From the NCBI RefSeq assembly GCF_050847355.1, contig NZ_CP193755.1, forward strand, positions 2,604,001 to 2,668,000: 64,000 bases of DNA, read 5' to 3'. This DNA comes from Limimaricola sp027213785. GTDB lineage: Bacteria; Pseudomonadota; Alphaproteobacteria; Rhodobacterales; Rhodobacteraceae. Numbering within the stretch: position 1 is the stretch's first letter; the number at the start of each line of letters is the position of its first letter. Of this stretch, positions 45,220-52,642 are shown piece after piece. A program made the translations under genes and the position numbers. Under the pieces are notes generated by a model. The model searched no databases, had not been told where the DNA came from, and worked only from the letters and a program-made list of their open reading frames with translations.

Positions 45220-45289
45220 GTCTGTCCTCCCTGTGGTCTCTGGCCGCCCGGAGCGCTCTCCGGCAGCCTCGTCCGCCCTTGTGCCGGGC

Positions 45290-45311
45290 CAAGCTGTCAT
45301 CAAGCTGTCAT
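45290..45311. promoter_or_regulatory. Tandem 11-bp direct repeat resembling a Pho box
   Basis: CAAGCTGTCAT occurs twice without a gap (45290-45300 and 45301-45311), giving CTGTCAT-CAAG-CTGTCAT. OmpR/PhoB-type regulators bind 7-bp direct repeats with 11-bp spacing, and CTGTCAT is the PhoB half-site. It lies between tctC and the response regulator gene, so either the encoded TctD-type regulator or PhoB may bind. Which one does is not decided by sequence. Confidence 0.55.
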
Positions 45312-45373
45312 GCCCCGGCTTCGGGCTTCTTTCCGCGCCGCGACGCCCCTATGCTGGGCAGCCGGAGGAGCGC

Positions 45374-46045
45374 ATGCGGATACTGATCGTCGAAGACACG
45401 CCGGATGTCGCCGAGGCCGCGAGCGCGAGCCTCGGGCGGGCGGGCTTTGCCTGCGACATCGCCCCGACGCTGGCGGATGCGCGTGCCTGCATCGACATCA
45501 CCGGCTATGCCGCGATGGTGCTCGACCTGAACCTGCCGGACGGCTCGGGCCGCGATTTCCTGCGCGAGCGCCGCCGCGCGGGCGATCTCACCCCGGTTTT
45601 GGTGCTCACCGCGCAGTTCTCGGTCGAGGACCGGGTCGGCGCGCTCGACGAGGGCGCGGACGACTATCTCGTGAAGCCCTTCGACCTGCGCGAACTGGAG
45701 GCCCGGCTGCGGGCGCTGACCCGTCGCGAGGCCGGGCGTGCCGAGAACCGGATCGCGCTGGCCGGGCTCGATTTCGACGCGGGCGCGCAAAGCCTGCGGG
45801 TAAACGGGGCGGCGGTGACGGCGACGCGGCGCGAACTGGCGCTGTTGAACCTGCTGCTCGCCAATCGGGGCCGGATCATGCCCAAGGACCGGCTGTTCGA
45901 CGGGCTGTTCGGCTTCGAGAACGCCGATGTCGGCACCAACACGATCGAACTCTACGTGGCGCGGCTGCGCAAGAAGCTCGCCGGATCCGGGGTCTCGATC
46001 GAGACCCATCGCGGCCTCGGCTACCGGCTCGACCTCGATGGCTGA
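45374..46045 (+). CDS. OmpR-family response regulator (TctD-like)
   Basis: The 223-residue regulator has a receiver domain with phospho-acceptor Asp51 (AAMVLDLNLPDGSGRDF), conserved Thr and Lys in VLVLTA and YLVKPFD, and a winged-helix DNA-binding domain (about 128-222) with RELALLNLLLANRGRIM and the recognition segment TNTIELYVARLRKKL. The start at 45374 follows the ribosome binding site GGAGGAG. It overlaps the kinase gene by 8 bp. By context it controls the divergent tctCBA genes, as TctD does in enterobacteria. Confidence 0.93.
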   Translation: MRILIVEDTPDVAEAASASLGRAGFACDIAPTLADARACIDITGYAAMVLDLNLPDGSGRDFLRERRRAGDLTPVLVLTAQFSVEDRVGALDEGADDYLVKPFDLRELEARLRALTRREAGRAENRIALAGLDFDAGAQSLRVNGAAVTATRRELALLNLLLANRGRIMPKDRLFDGLFGFENADVGTNTIELYVARLRKKLAGSGVSIETHRGLGYRLDLDG

Positions 46046-47396
46046 GACGCGGAGCTGGTCGCTCAAGGCGCGAGTGGCGCTGGCGGTGGGCGCAGTCTTG
46101 GGGCTGGGCGGGATCGTGGTGCTGTCGGTGGCGCTGGCCTATGGGCGGCAGGCGGCGCGAGAGGCCTATGACCGGTTGCTTCTGGGCGCGGCCAGCGACA
46201 TCGCCGCCTCGATCAGCATCCGCGATGGCGCGGCGCTGGTGGACATGCCGGCCTCGGCGTTCCAGATGCTGGCGCTCGCGCCGGAGGACCGGATTCGCTA
46301 CCGCGTCACCGGCCCCGACGGCACCACGCTCACCGGGGCCGAGGATGCCCCCGCCCCGCCGCGTCAGGAAGGCACCGGGCCGGTGTTCTACGACGGCGCC
46401 TTGGGCGCCGAGCCCGGGCGCTACGTCGCAGTCACTCGGCGCTTTGCGGAGCGCAGCTTTTCGGGACCGGTGCGGGTGATCATCGGCCAGACGCTGCGGG
46501 CGCGGCAGGCGCTGGCGCGCGACATCGCCGGCGGCGCGCTGGCGGTTCTGGCGACGGCGGGGCTCGCCATCGGGCTCTTTGCCTGGCTCGCCACGCTCTC
46601 GGCGCTGCGCCCGCTGCAGCGGCTGGGTCAGGCGCTGGCCCGGCGCGATCCGGTCGATCTGACACCGATCACCCTGCCGATGCCGAAGGAGATCGCGCCG
46701 ATGCTGGGCGCGCTGAACGGGTTCATGGGCCGTCTCGACCGGCAGGCCGCCGCCAGTCGCAACCTGATCGGCGACGCCGCGCACCAGCTGCGCACCCCGG
46801 TCGCGGCGATCCGCGCGCAGGCGCAGGACGCGCAGGAGGAGACCGACCCGGCGCGGCGTGACCGGCTCCTGGCGCGGATTCACGAGCGCAGCGTCGGGCT
46901 GTCGCGGCTACTCGACCGGATGCTCGACCGGGCCATGATCATCCATCGCAGCGACACCGCGCCGCGCAGCGCCATCGACCTGCGCGACGTGGCGCTCGAG
47001 ATCTACGAGGCGCTGGAGGACGCGCCCGGCGGCGCCGCGATCCGGCTCGACCTGCCACCGGGCCCGGTCGTGGTGCGCGGCGATGCGCTGTCGCTGGTCG
47101 AGGCCGGCAAGAACCTCGCCGCCAACGCGCTGGCCCATGGCCATGCGCCGATCCGGCTCGGCGTGGCGCGCGAGGACGGCACCCCCCTGCTGTTCGTCCG
47201 CGATTGCGGCCCCGGCCCCGCGCCCGCGATCCTCGAGGGTCTGGGGGCGCGCTTTGCCTCGCACGCACCGGGCGGTGCGGGGCTTGGCCTCGCCATCGCG
47301 CGCGAGGTGGCGCAGAGCCATGGCGGCGCGCTGCGGCTCGGCCCGCGCGAGGATGGCTTCGAGGCGGCGCTGTCGCTGCCGAGGGCGGTCGCGTGA
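46038..47396 (+). CDS. Sensor histidine kinase (TctE-like)
   Basis: The 452-residue kinase has two membrane helices (about 11-33 and 160-185) bracketing a periplasmic domain of about 125 residues, then a HAMP-like linker and the kinase core: His249 in GDAAHQLRTPVAAIRAQ, N-box KNLAANALAHG and the G-box GGAGLGLAIAREV. The periplasmic part with YDRLLLGAASDIAASI is typical of TctE-type kinases. It overlaps the regulator gene upstream and the binding-protein gene downstream, so all three are coupled. Confidence 0.92.
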   Translation: MAETRSWSLKARVALAVGAVLGLGGIVVLSVALAYGRQAAREAYDRLLLGAASDIAASISIRDGAALVDMPASAFQMLALAPEDRIRYRVTGPDGTTLTGAEDAPAPPRQEGTGPVFYDGALGAEPGRYVAVTRRFAERSFSGPVRVIIGQTLRARQALARDIAGGALAVLATAGLAIGLFAWLATLSALRPLQRLGQALARRDPVDLTPITLPMPKEIAPMLGALNGFMGRLDRQAAASRNLIGDAAHQLRTPVAAIRAQAQDAQEETDPARRDRLLARIHERSVGLSRLLDRMLDRAMIIHRSDTAPRSAIDLRDVALEIYEALEDAPGGAAIRLDLPPGPVVVRGDALSLVEAGKNLAANALAHGHAPIRLGVAREDGTPLLFVRDCGPGPAPAILEGLGARFASHAPGGAGLGLAIAREVAQSHGGALRLGPREDGFEAALSLPRAVA

Positions 47397-48460
47397 TCCG
47401 CGCCGCTCTCCTCGCCTGGGCGCTGATGACCGCGCCCGTGGCCGCGCAGGAGCTGCTCCGGGATTTCGGACCGGAGAGCGCGACCGAGACCCTGCGGCTA
47501 CGTTCCACCACCGACATCGCGGTGCTGGGCCCGGTGATCGAGCGCTTTCTCGAAACCCGGCCGGGTTTGCGCGTCGCCTACGAGCAATGGGGCTCCAACG
47601 CGCTGTATGGGCTACAGGCGTCGGATTGCGCCGCCGGGCGCGCCGGTGCCGATCTGGTGATCTCCTCGGCGGTGCACCAGATGGTGGATCTGGTGAACGA
47701 GGGCTGCGCCCGGCCGCATCGCTCGGCCATCACCGCCACCCTGCCCGACCCGCTGGTCTGGCGCGACGAGCTGTGGGGCGTCACCCGCGAACCGGCGGTG
47801 ATGGTCTACAACCGCGATCTCGTGCCGCCCGCGCAGGTGCCGCGCTCGCGCTTCGACCTGCTGGACCTGCTGCGGCCGACCGAAAGCCCATTCCGCGGCC
47901 GCGTCGCCACCTACGACATCGAGCGTTCGGGGCTGGGCTACCTCTTTGCCTTCGCGGACTCGATGGAGGCCACCACCTTCGGCGGCCTGATGGAGAGCTT
48001 CGGCCGCTCGGGCGCCGTCGCAACCTGCTGCTCGGCCGAGATCATCGACGGCGTGACCGAGGGGCGCTACCTCGTGGCCTACAACGTTCTGGGGTCCTAT
48101 GCGCTGGTCCGCGCGCGCCGTGACCCGCGTCTCGGTGTGGTGGCGCCGCTGGACTACACGCTGGTGCTGTCGCGCGCCGCGATGATCCCGAGCACCGCCG
48201 GTCAGCCACGCGCCGCGACGCAGCTCGTCGATTTCCTGCTCTCGCCCGGGGGGCGCGTGGCGCTGGAGCAGGCGCTCTTGATCGTGCGGCTCGAGGATGG
48301 CGACAGCACGGCGCTGGATCTTGGCGGGGCGGCCGAGACCCTGCAGCGCCCCATTGCGCTGGGCCCGGCATTGCTGATCGCGCTCGATGCGCACAAGCAG
48401 GCGCTGTTCCGAGCGCGCTGGCGCGACGCCTTTCCCGAAACGGGCGGCGCCGCGCCGTGA
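47393..48460 (+). CDS. Periplasmic substrate-binding protein (Fe3+-type cluster), probable signal input for the kinase
   Basis: The 355-residue protein starts at a GTG (47393) overlapping the kinase stop by 4 bp, with a Sec signal (IRAALLAWALMTAPVAAQ). The mature part (TTDIAVLGPVIERFLETRPG, LVISSAVHQMVDLVNEG, PAVMVYNRDLVPP) is that of a type 2 periplasmic binding protein related to iron- or thiamine-type ABC receptors, not a TctC/Bug protein. No ABC permease or ATPase follows. Binding proteins encoded directly after TctE-type kinases may present ligand to the sensor, so it may be a third signalling component. That role is inferred. Confidence 0.82.
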   Translation: MIRAALLAWALMTAPVAAQELLRDFGPESATETLRLRSTTDIAVLGPVIERFLETRPGLRVAYEQWGSNALYGLQASDCAAGRAGADLVISSAVHQMVDLVNEGCARPHRSAITATLPDPLVWRDELWGVTREPAVMVYNRDLVPPAQVPRSRFDLLDLLRPTESPFRGRVATYDIERSGLGYLFAFADSMEATTFGGLMESFGRSGAVATCCSAEIIDGVTEGRYLVAYNVLGSYALVRARRDPRLGVVAPLDYTLVLSRAAMIPSTAGQPRAATQLVDFLLSPGGRVALEQALLIVRLEDGDSTALDLGGAAETLQRPIALGPALLIALDAHKQALFRARWRDAFPETGGAAP

Positions 48461-48463
48461 GGC

Positions 48464-48799
48464 TCACTGCAACGCGTCGGGGATCGTCGCGCTGATCTCG
48501 ATGGCCGCGAAATAGGCGGCGAGATCCTCGATCTCCCCATCTTCGAGGCCTTGGGCGATCAGCGTCATCTGCTCATGCGCCCGTTCGCCCTCGCGGTAGG
48601 CGCGCAGCTGTGCGGCGAGGTAATCCGCCGGTTGCCCGGCGAGGTTGGGCGCATCGGGTGCCATCGAAATGCCGTCGCGACCATGGCAGGCGGCGCAGGC
48701 GCCGGCCGCGGATTTTCCCGCCTGCGGGTCGCCTTGCGACATGGCGGCGATCGGTATCAGCCCGGCCAAGACCGGGCCGATCAGGTATCTCGTCATCAT
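48464..48799 (-). CDS. Class I c-type cytochrome (c553-like)
   Basis: The 111-residue protein has an N-terminal signal (MTRYLIGPVLAGLIPIAAMSQ) and one haem-binding motif CAACH (Cys35, Cys38, His39). The pattern PNLAGQPADYLAAQLRAYREGERAHEQM supplies the likely axial Met and is typical of small soluble periplasmic cytochromes. It lies 47 bp after the PQQ-type sugar dehydrogenase, so it is a likely electron acceptor for that enzyme. It ends 3 bp from the stop of the convergent binding-protein gene. Confidence 0.9.
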   Translation of the reverse strand: MMTRYLIGPVLAGLIPIAAMSQGDPQAGKSAAGACAACHGRDGISMAPDAPNLAGQPADYLAAQLRAYREGERAHEQMTLIAQGLEDGEIEDLAAYFAAIEISATIPDALQ

Positions 48800-48846
48800 G
48801 CTCTCCGATAGAAGCCCCGCAGTTTCGGGCCGCGGGGCGAGAGGTT

Positions 48847-50304
48847 TCAGTTGCCCGTGCCGCTTCCGGCGTCGTGCTCCATGCCTTCCATGCCTTCCAT
48901 GCCTTCCTGCATCTCCTCCATGTGCTCCTGCATGTCCTCCATCCCTTCCATGCCTTCCTGCATGCCCTCCATGTTCTCGTGCATCTCGCCTTCCATGGCC
49001 GCGTTGCCTATGGAGCCGCCGGACATGCCGGCCGAGCCGCCCTCGCTGCCGCTGTAGGAGATCCGGTAGATCGCCCCGGCGAAGTCATCGGAGACGAGAA
49101 GCGAGCCGTCCTTCATCACCGCCACATCGACGGGGCGGCCGAGATACTCGCCGTTCTCGGTCAGCCAGCCCTCGGCGAAGACCTCCGGCTCGCCGGCCGA
49201 GCCATCCTCGTTCACCGGCGTGAACATCACCCGCGCACCGACCGGCTCGGTCCGGTTCCAGGAGCCGTGCTGGGCCGAGAAGATGCCGCCGTGATACTTC
49301 GCGGGGAAGCTGTCGGCGGCGTAGAAGGCCATGCCGAGATCGGCGGCATGGGCGGTGTACTCGGCCTCGGGATTCACCACGTCGGAGGGAATTTCCTCGT
49401 CCATGTACTCGTTGGTACGGGTCGTGCCGCCGCCATACCACGGGAAGCCGAAGTTCTGGCCCGCAGCGGTGATGCGGTTGATCTCGCCCGGCGGGATGTC
49501 GTCACCCATGCCGTCGACCTGATTGTCGGTGAACCACAGCTCGCCATTGGCCGGGTTGAAGTCCATGCCGACCGAGTTGCGGATGCCGCGTGCATAGACC
49601 TCGCGCCCCGAACCGTCGGTGTTCATGCGGATGATGCCGCCGATCCCCTGCTCGTTATAGAGATCCATCTTCTCCTTGGGCGGCACGTTGTAGGGCTGGC
49701 CCAGCGCGATGTAGAGCATGCCGTCGGGGCCGATGTCGCAGACCCGGGCGCCATGGTTGAAGCTCTCCTCCTCGACCGGGATCAGCTCGCCCTGCGGCAC
49801 CAGCTCGGCCACCGCCACATCGGGCGATTCATAGAAGAACTCGGCCGCCGGGAACATCAGCACGCGGTTGTGCTCGGCCAGCATGAGAAAGCCGTCCGGA
49901 GTCATGCAGGGGCCATTGGGCACCGCGAGGTCGAGCGCCGGGGCGAATTCCTTGACCTCGTCGGCGACGCGGTCGCCGTCGCGGTCGGTCACCGCCCAGA
50001 ACTTGTCCTTGCGGGTGCCGACGAAGACCACCGGCACCGAGTTGCCCAGCGCCATGTGTCGTGCGTCGGGAACGATGGCGAAGAGATCGATCTCGAAGCC
50101 CTCGGGCATCTCGATGTTCTCGAGGATGCCCTTCAGGCGCTCGGCCTTCTCGCCGGTCTGCTCGACCTGCGGGATGTCGAGCGAGGTGCCGGTGGTCCGG
50201 AACTCCCGCATCTTCTGCAAGCTGTCGTCGCCGCCCTGCGCGAGCGCCGATACCGGCAATGCCGCGCTCATCAGAAGCGCGGCCGTCATCTGGGAAATAC
50301 GCAT
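48847..50304 (-). CDS. PQQ-dependent sugar dehydrogenase (glucose/sorbosone type) with Met-rich tail
   Basis: The 485-residue protein has a Sec signal (MRISQMTAALLMSAALPVSALAQ) and a six-bladed propeller of the soluble glucose/sorbosone dehydrogenase family, with GNSVPVVFVGTRKDKFWAV, GPDGMLYIALGQPYNVPP and ARGIRNSVGMDFNPANGELWFTDNQ split over the blades. It would oxidise an aldose or related sugar in the periplasm with PQQ and pass electrons to a cytochrome. After the propeller, residues about 437-485 form an unusual tail of EGM/EHM/DMQ units with 12 Met in about 40 residues, plus His and Glu. The start at 50304 follows the signal peptide. Confidence 0.88.
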   Translation of the reverse strand: MRISQMTAALLMSAALPVSALAQGGDDSLQKMREFRTTGTSLDIPQVEQTGEKAERLKGILENIEMPEGFEIDLFAIVPDARHMALGNSVPVVFVGTRKDKFWAVTDRDGDRVADEVKEFAPALDLAVPNGPCMTPDGFLMLAEHNRVLMFPAAEFFYESPDVAVAELVPQGELIPVEEESFNHGARVCDIGPDGMLYIALGQPYNVPPKEKMDLYNEQGIGGIIRMNTDGSGREVYARGIRNSVGMDFNPANGELWFTDNQVDGMGDDIPPGEINRITAAGQNFGFPWYGGGTTRTNEYMDEEIPSDVVNPEAEYTAHAADLGMAFYAADSFPAKYHGGIFSAQHGSWNRTEPVGARVMFTPVNEDGSAGEPEVFAEGWLTENGEYLGRPVDVAVMKDGSLLVSDDFAGAIYRISYSGSEGGSAGMSGGSIGNAAMEGEMHENMEGMQEGMEGMEDMQEHMEEMQEGMEGMEGMEHDAGSGTGN

Positions 50305-50319
50305 CGTGTCCTCCCTCAC

Positions 50320-50334
50320 TTTACGCAAGGTAAA
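50320..50334. promoter_or_regulatory. Inverted repeat TTTAC-N5-GTAAA at the PQQ dehydrogenase transcription start region
   Basis: TTTACGCAAGGTAAA is a near-perfect operator-like palindrome overlapping and just downstream of the predicted -10 element, 16 bp before the start codon. A repressor bound here would block the promoter. No regulator is identified. Confidence 0.35.
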
Positions 50335-50371
50335 ACTAACGCCGCCCAAAATTTGGTCAACAAATATTACC
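50333..50371 (-). promoter_or_regulatory. Candidate promoter with GGTAAT-TTGACCA element for the PQQ dehydrogenase
   Basis: On the minus strand GGTAATATTTGTTGACCA (50371-50354) matches the element at 39024-39041 at 15 of 18 bases. TTGACC is followed after 16 bp by TAGTTT (50338-50333), giving a promoter directed at the dehydrogenase gene. Confidence 0.45.
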
Positions 50372-50395
50372 GCGCTTCCGGTCGTGCGAAACCGT

Positions 50396-51388
50396 TCAGG
50401 CGATCACCGCGATTCCCACGCCCAGCAGCACCGCGATGAAGGCGGTCTGGGCCGCGACGAGGGCGATCGCCGGGCCGCCGACATCGAGGAGTTTCTTCAG
50501 CGAGGTCTTCATCCCCACCGCCGCGATCGCGGTCAGCAGCGCCCAGCGCGATACCGCGCTCGCCGCTTCGGAAAACCAGACCGGCAGCAGCCCGGCGGAA
50601 TTCAGCGCCGCCAGCGCCAGAAACCCCAGAACGAAGCCCGGCACCAGCGGCGGACGCTTGGCCCCCTCGGGCGCGCGGCGTCGCATGACCAGCGCAGCGC
50701 CGAGCACGATAGGCGCCAACATGGTGACGCGGATCAGCTTGACCAGCGTCGCGAGATCGCCGGTCTCCTCGGAGACCGAGTAACCCGCCCCCACCACCTG
50801 CGCCACGTCGTGGATCGTGCCGCCGAGGAACACCCCGGTCTGGCGCATGTCGAAGCCGAGCCGGTCGGCGAGAATCGGATAGGCGATCATGGCCAGCGTC
50901 GAGAGCATGGTCACAGAGACCACGGTGAAGATCAGGTCGCGCTCGCCCTCCTCGCGCCGTGGCAACACCGAGGAAATGGCCATCGCGGCCGAGGCGCCGC
51001 AGATCGCCACCGCGCCGCCCGAAAGAAAGGCAAAGAGCCGGTCGCGACCGAGCACCCAGGCCGCGAGGATCGAGGCGCCGATGGTGGCGAGCACGCCGCC
51101 GATGATCAGAGCCAGAAGCCCCAGCCCCAGCTCCTGCACCATGCCGGTGGAAATTCGTACGCCCAAGAGCGCAACGCCGATCCTGAGCAGCACGCGCGAG
51201 GAAAAGGCGATGCCGGGCGCGCTGCGCGGCTCTTCCGAGAGGAAGGCCAGCGCGATGCCCAGAAGGATCGCCATCAGCATCGCGGGCGCGCCGTAATGCT
51301 CCGACAGGAACTGCGCCGCCATCGCCACCAGAGCCGCGAGGGCCACGCCCGGGAACAGGCTCCGGGCGGTATCGGCGAGGCGGGTCAT
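50396..51388 (-). CDS. Putative sulfate exporter family transporter (YeiH/PSE, UPF0324)
   Basis: The 330-residue inner-membrane protein has about ten hydrophobic helices. Family marks are FSSRVLLRIGVALLGVRIS, GGAVAICGASAAMAISS, GGTIHDVAQVVGAGYSVS and IAAVGMKTSLKKLLDVGG. This is the family to which the exporter linked with sulfolactate degradation in Paracoccus was assigned. Next to a sulfonate monooxygenase cluster it may export sulfite or sulfate released inside the cell. It reads in the same direction, 166 bp after the TRAP binding-protein gene with a hairpin in between. The start at 51388 removes an unsupported leader from the longest frame. Confidence 0.88.
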   Translation of the reverse strand: MTRLADTARSLFPGVALAALVAMAAQFLSEHYGAPAMLMAILLGIALAFLSEEPRSAPGIAFSSRVLLRIGVALLGVRISTGMVQELGLGLLALIIGGVLATIGASILAAWVLGRDRLFAFLSGGAVAICGASAAMAISSVLPRREEGERDLIFTVVSVTMLSTLAMIAYPILADRLGFDMRQTGVFLGGTIHDVAQVVGAGYSVSEETGDLATLVKLIRVTMLAPIVLGAALVMRRRAPEGAKRPPLVPGFVLGFLALAALNSAGLLPVWFSEAASAVSRWALLTAIAAVGMKTSLKKLLDVGGPAIALVAAQTAFIAVLLGVGIAVIA

Positions 51389-51512
51389 GGCGGCTCCTTT
51401 GGGCATGGCGGGCGGGCAAGGCGGGGGTAATGCCGGGCTCTGCCCGGGCACGGAGAGGACGGATTTCGGGAAGGATCGATGCCCCCGAACGGCTCCGGAG
51501 GCACCGAGAAAG

Positions 51513-51539
51513 GCCCGGGGGCGGCAACCGCCCCCGGGC
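51513..51539 (-). terminator. Hairpin after the second dctP gene
   Basis: GCCCGGGGGCGG (51513-51524) and CCGCCCCCGGGC (51528-51539) form a perfect 12-bp stem with a CAA loop, 16 bp downstream of the dctP stop on the minus strand, followed by CTTTCTC. It may end or attenuate transcription before the exporter gene. Confidence 0.7.
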
Positions 51540-51554
51540 ACGGTCCGGAGGGCC

Positions 51555-52613
51555 TTACTCCATGTCGGCGGCGCGGACCGCCTCGAGTTCGGTCTCGGCC
51601 TCGGCCACGGCGGCGGTCAGCGCGTCATAGATCTCCTGCCCGCCTTCGACATTGGCGGTGAACCACTCGTAGACCGGCTGCGCCGCCTCGGCGAAGGCGG
51701 CCTTCTCCTCGGGGGTCGGCACGTAGAGGTCGCCACCACCGGCGACGAAATCCTCATAGGCCTGGATCGACTTGCGCTTCGGGCTGGCGAAGGTCGCCTG
51801 CTGCAGCTGGTAGAAACCGTCGACCACGACGCGTTTCATGTCGTCGGGCAGCTCCTGGAAGGTCTGGTTCGACATCCACCACAGCGCGCCCATATAGGCG
51901 TGGCCATCCAGCGTGACGTATTGCAGGCCCGCGTCGGGGAACTTCATCGACATGATGTCGGTGATGCCGTTCTTGGTGCCCTCGACCACGCCGGTCTGCA
52001 GCGAGGTGAACAGCTCGGGCCACGGGATCGGCGTCGGCGAGGCACCCAGCGCCCGTACCAGCTCCTGCGGCAGGTCGGCGACCACGGTGCGGATCTTCAG
52101 CCCCTCGATGTCGGCGGGCGCGGCGATCCGACGCTGGGTGTTGGCGAAGTTGCGCCAGCCACCGGTGTTGCCGATCGTCATCAGCCGGATGCTGTCGCCC
52201 GAATCCTCGAGCGCCATGTCGCGCATGGTGCGGGTGAAATCGCCGGACAGCACGGCCTCGGCGATACGGTCATCGGCCATCACGTAAGGCAGGTCGAGCA
52301 CCTGCACGTAGGGGAACAGCCCCGAGGCGCCGCCGGAGGTCGAGATGTAGATGTCGATCGAGCCGTCGGCCACGCCCTGCAGGCATTCCGCGCCGTTCGA
52401 GCACAGCTGCGTGCCCATGAAGATCTCGACCGCGATGGCGCCGTTCGAGGCGGCTTCGACATGGCTCTTGAAGGCTTGCAGCCCGTCGTAATCCTCGTCG
52501 GCCTCGTTCGAGTTGGCGGTGGCGCGGAGCGTGTATTCCTGGGCCGTGGCGGGCAGCGCGGTGCCGGCCAGCAGCGCCGCGAGACCGGCGGCCTTGAAGG
52601 TGTTCGTGAGCAT
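51555..52613 (-). CDS. TRAP transporter substrate-binding protein (DctP), sulfonate-cluster associated
   Basis: The 352-residue protein has a Sec signal (MLTNTFKAAGLAALLAGTALPATAQ) and a DctP fold: YTLRATANSNEADEDYDGLQ at the mature start, DLPYVMADD, and GLKIRTVVADLPQELVRALG with the conserved ligand-clamping Arg. It would capture an organic acid or sulfonate in the periplasm. The longest open frame also covers part of the DctM gene in a wrong frame; the ATG at 52613 begins the signal peptide. It follows DctM in the order Q-M-P. Confidence 0.93.
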   Translation of the reverse strand: MLTNTFKAAGLAALLAGTALPATAQEYTLRATANSNEADEDYDGLQAFKSHVEAASNGAIAVEIFMGTQLCSNGAECLQGVADGSIDIYISTSGGASGLFPYVQVLDLPYVMADDRIAEAVLSGDFTRTMRDMALEDSGDSIRLMTIGNTGGWRNFANTQRRIAAPADIEGLKIRTVVADLPQELVRALGASPTPIPWPELFTSLQTGVVEGTKNGITDIMSMKFPDAGLQYVTLDGHAYMGALWWMSNQTFQELPDDMKRVVVDGFYQLQQATFASPKRKSIQAYEDFVAGGGDLYVPTPEEKAAFAEAAQPVYEWFTANVEGGQEIYDALTAAVAEAETELEAVRAADME

Positions 52614-52642
52614 GGTGTCCTCCCTGTTGCTCGTCTTGTTGT

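Noticed and set aside
48847..48996. ATG-rich repetitive DNA as a possible CRISPR or tandem non-coding repeat
   Set aside because: The units are short, in frame and code for the dehydrogenase tail; there are no regular spacers.
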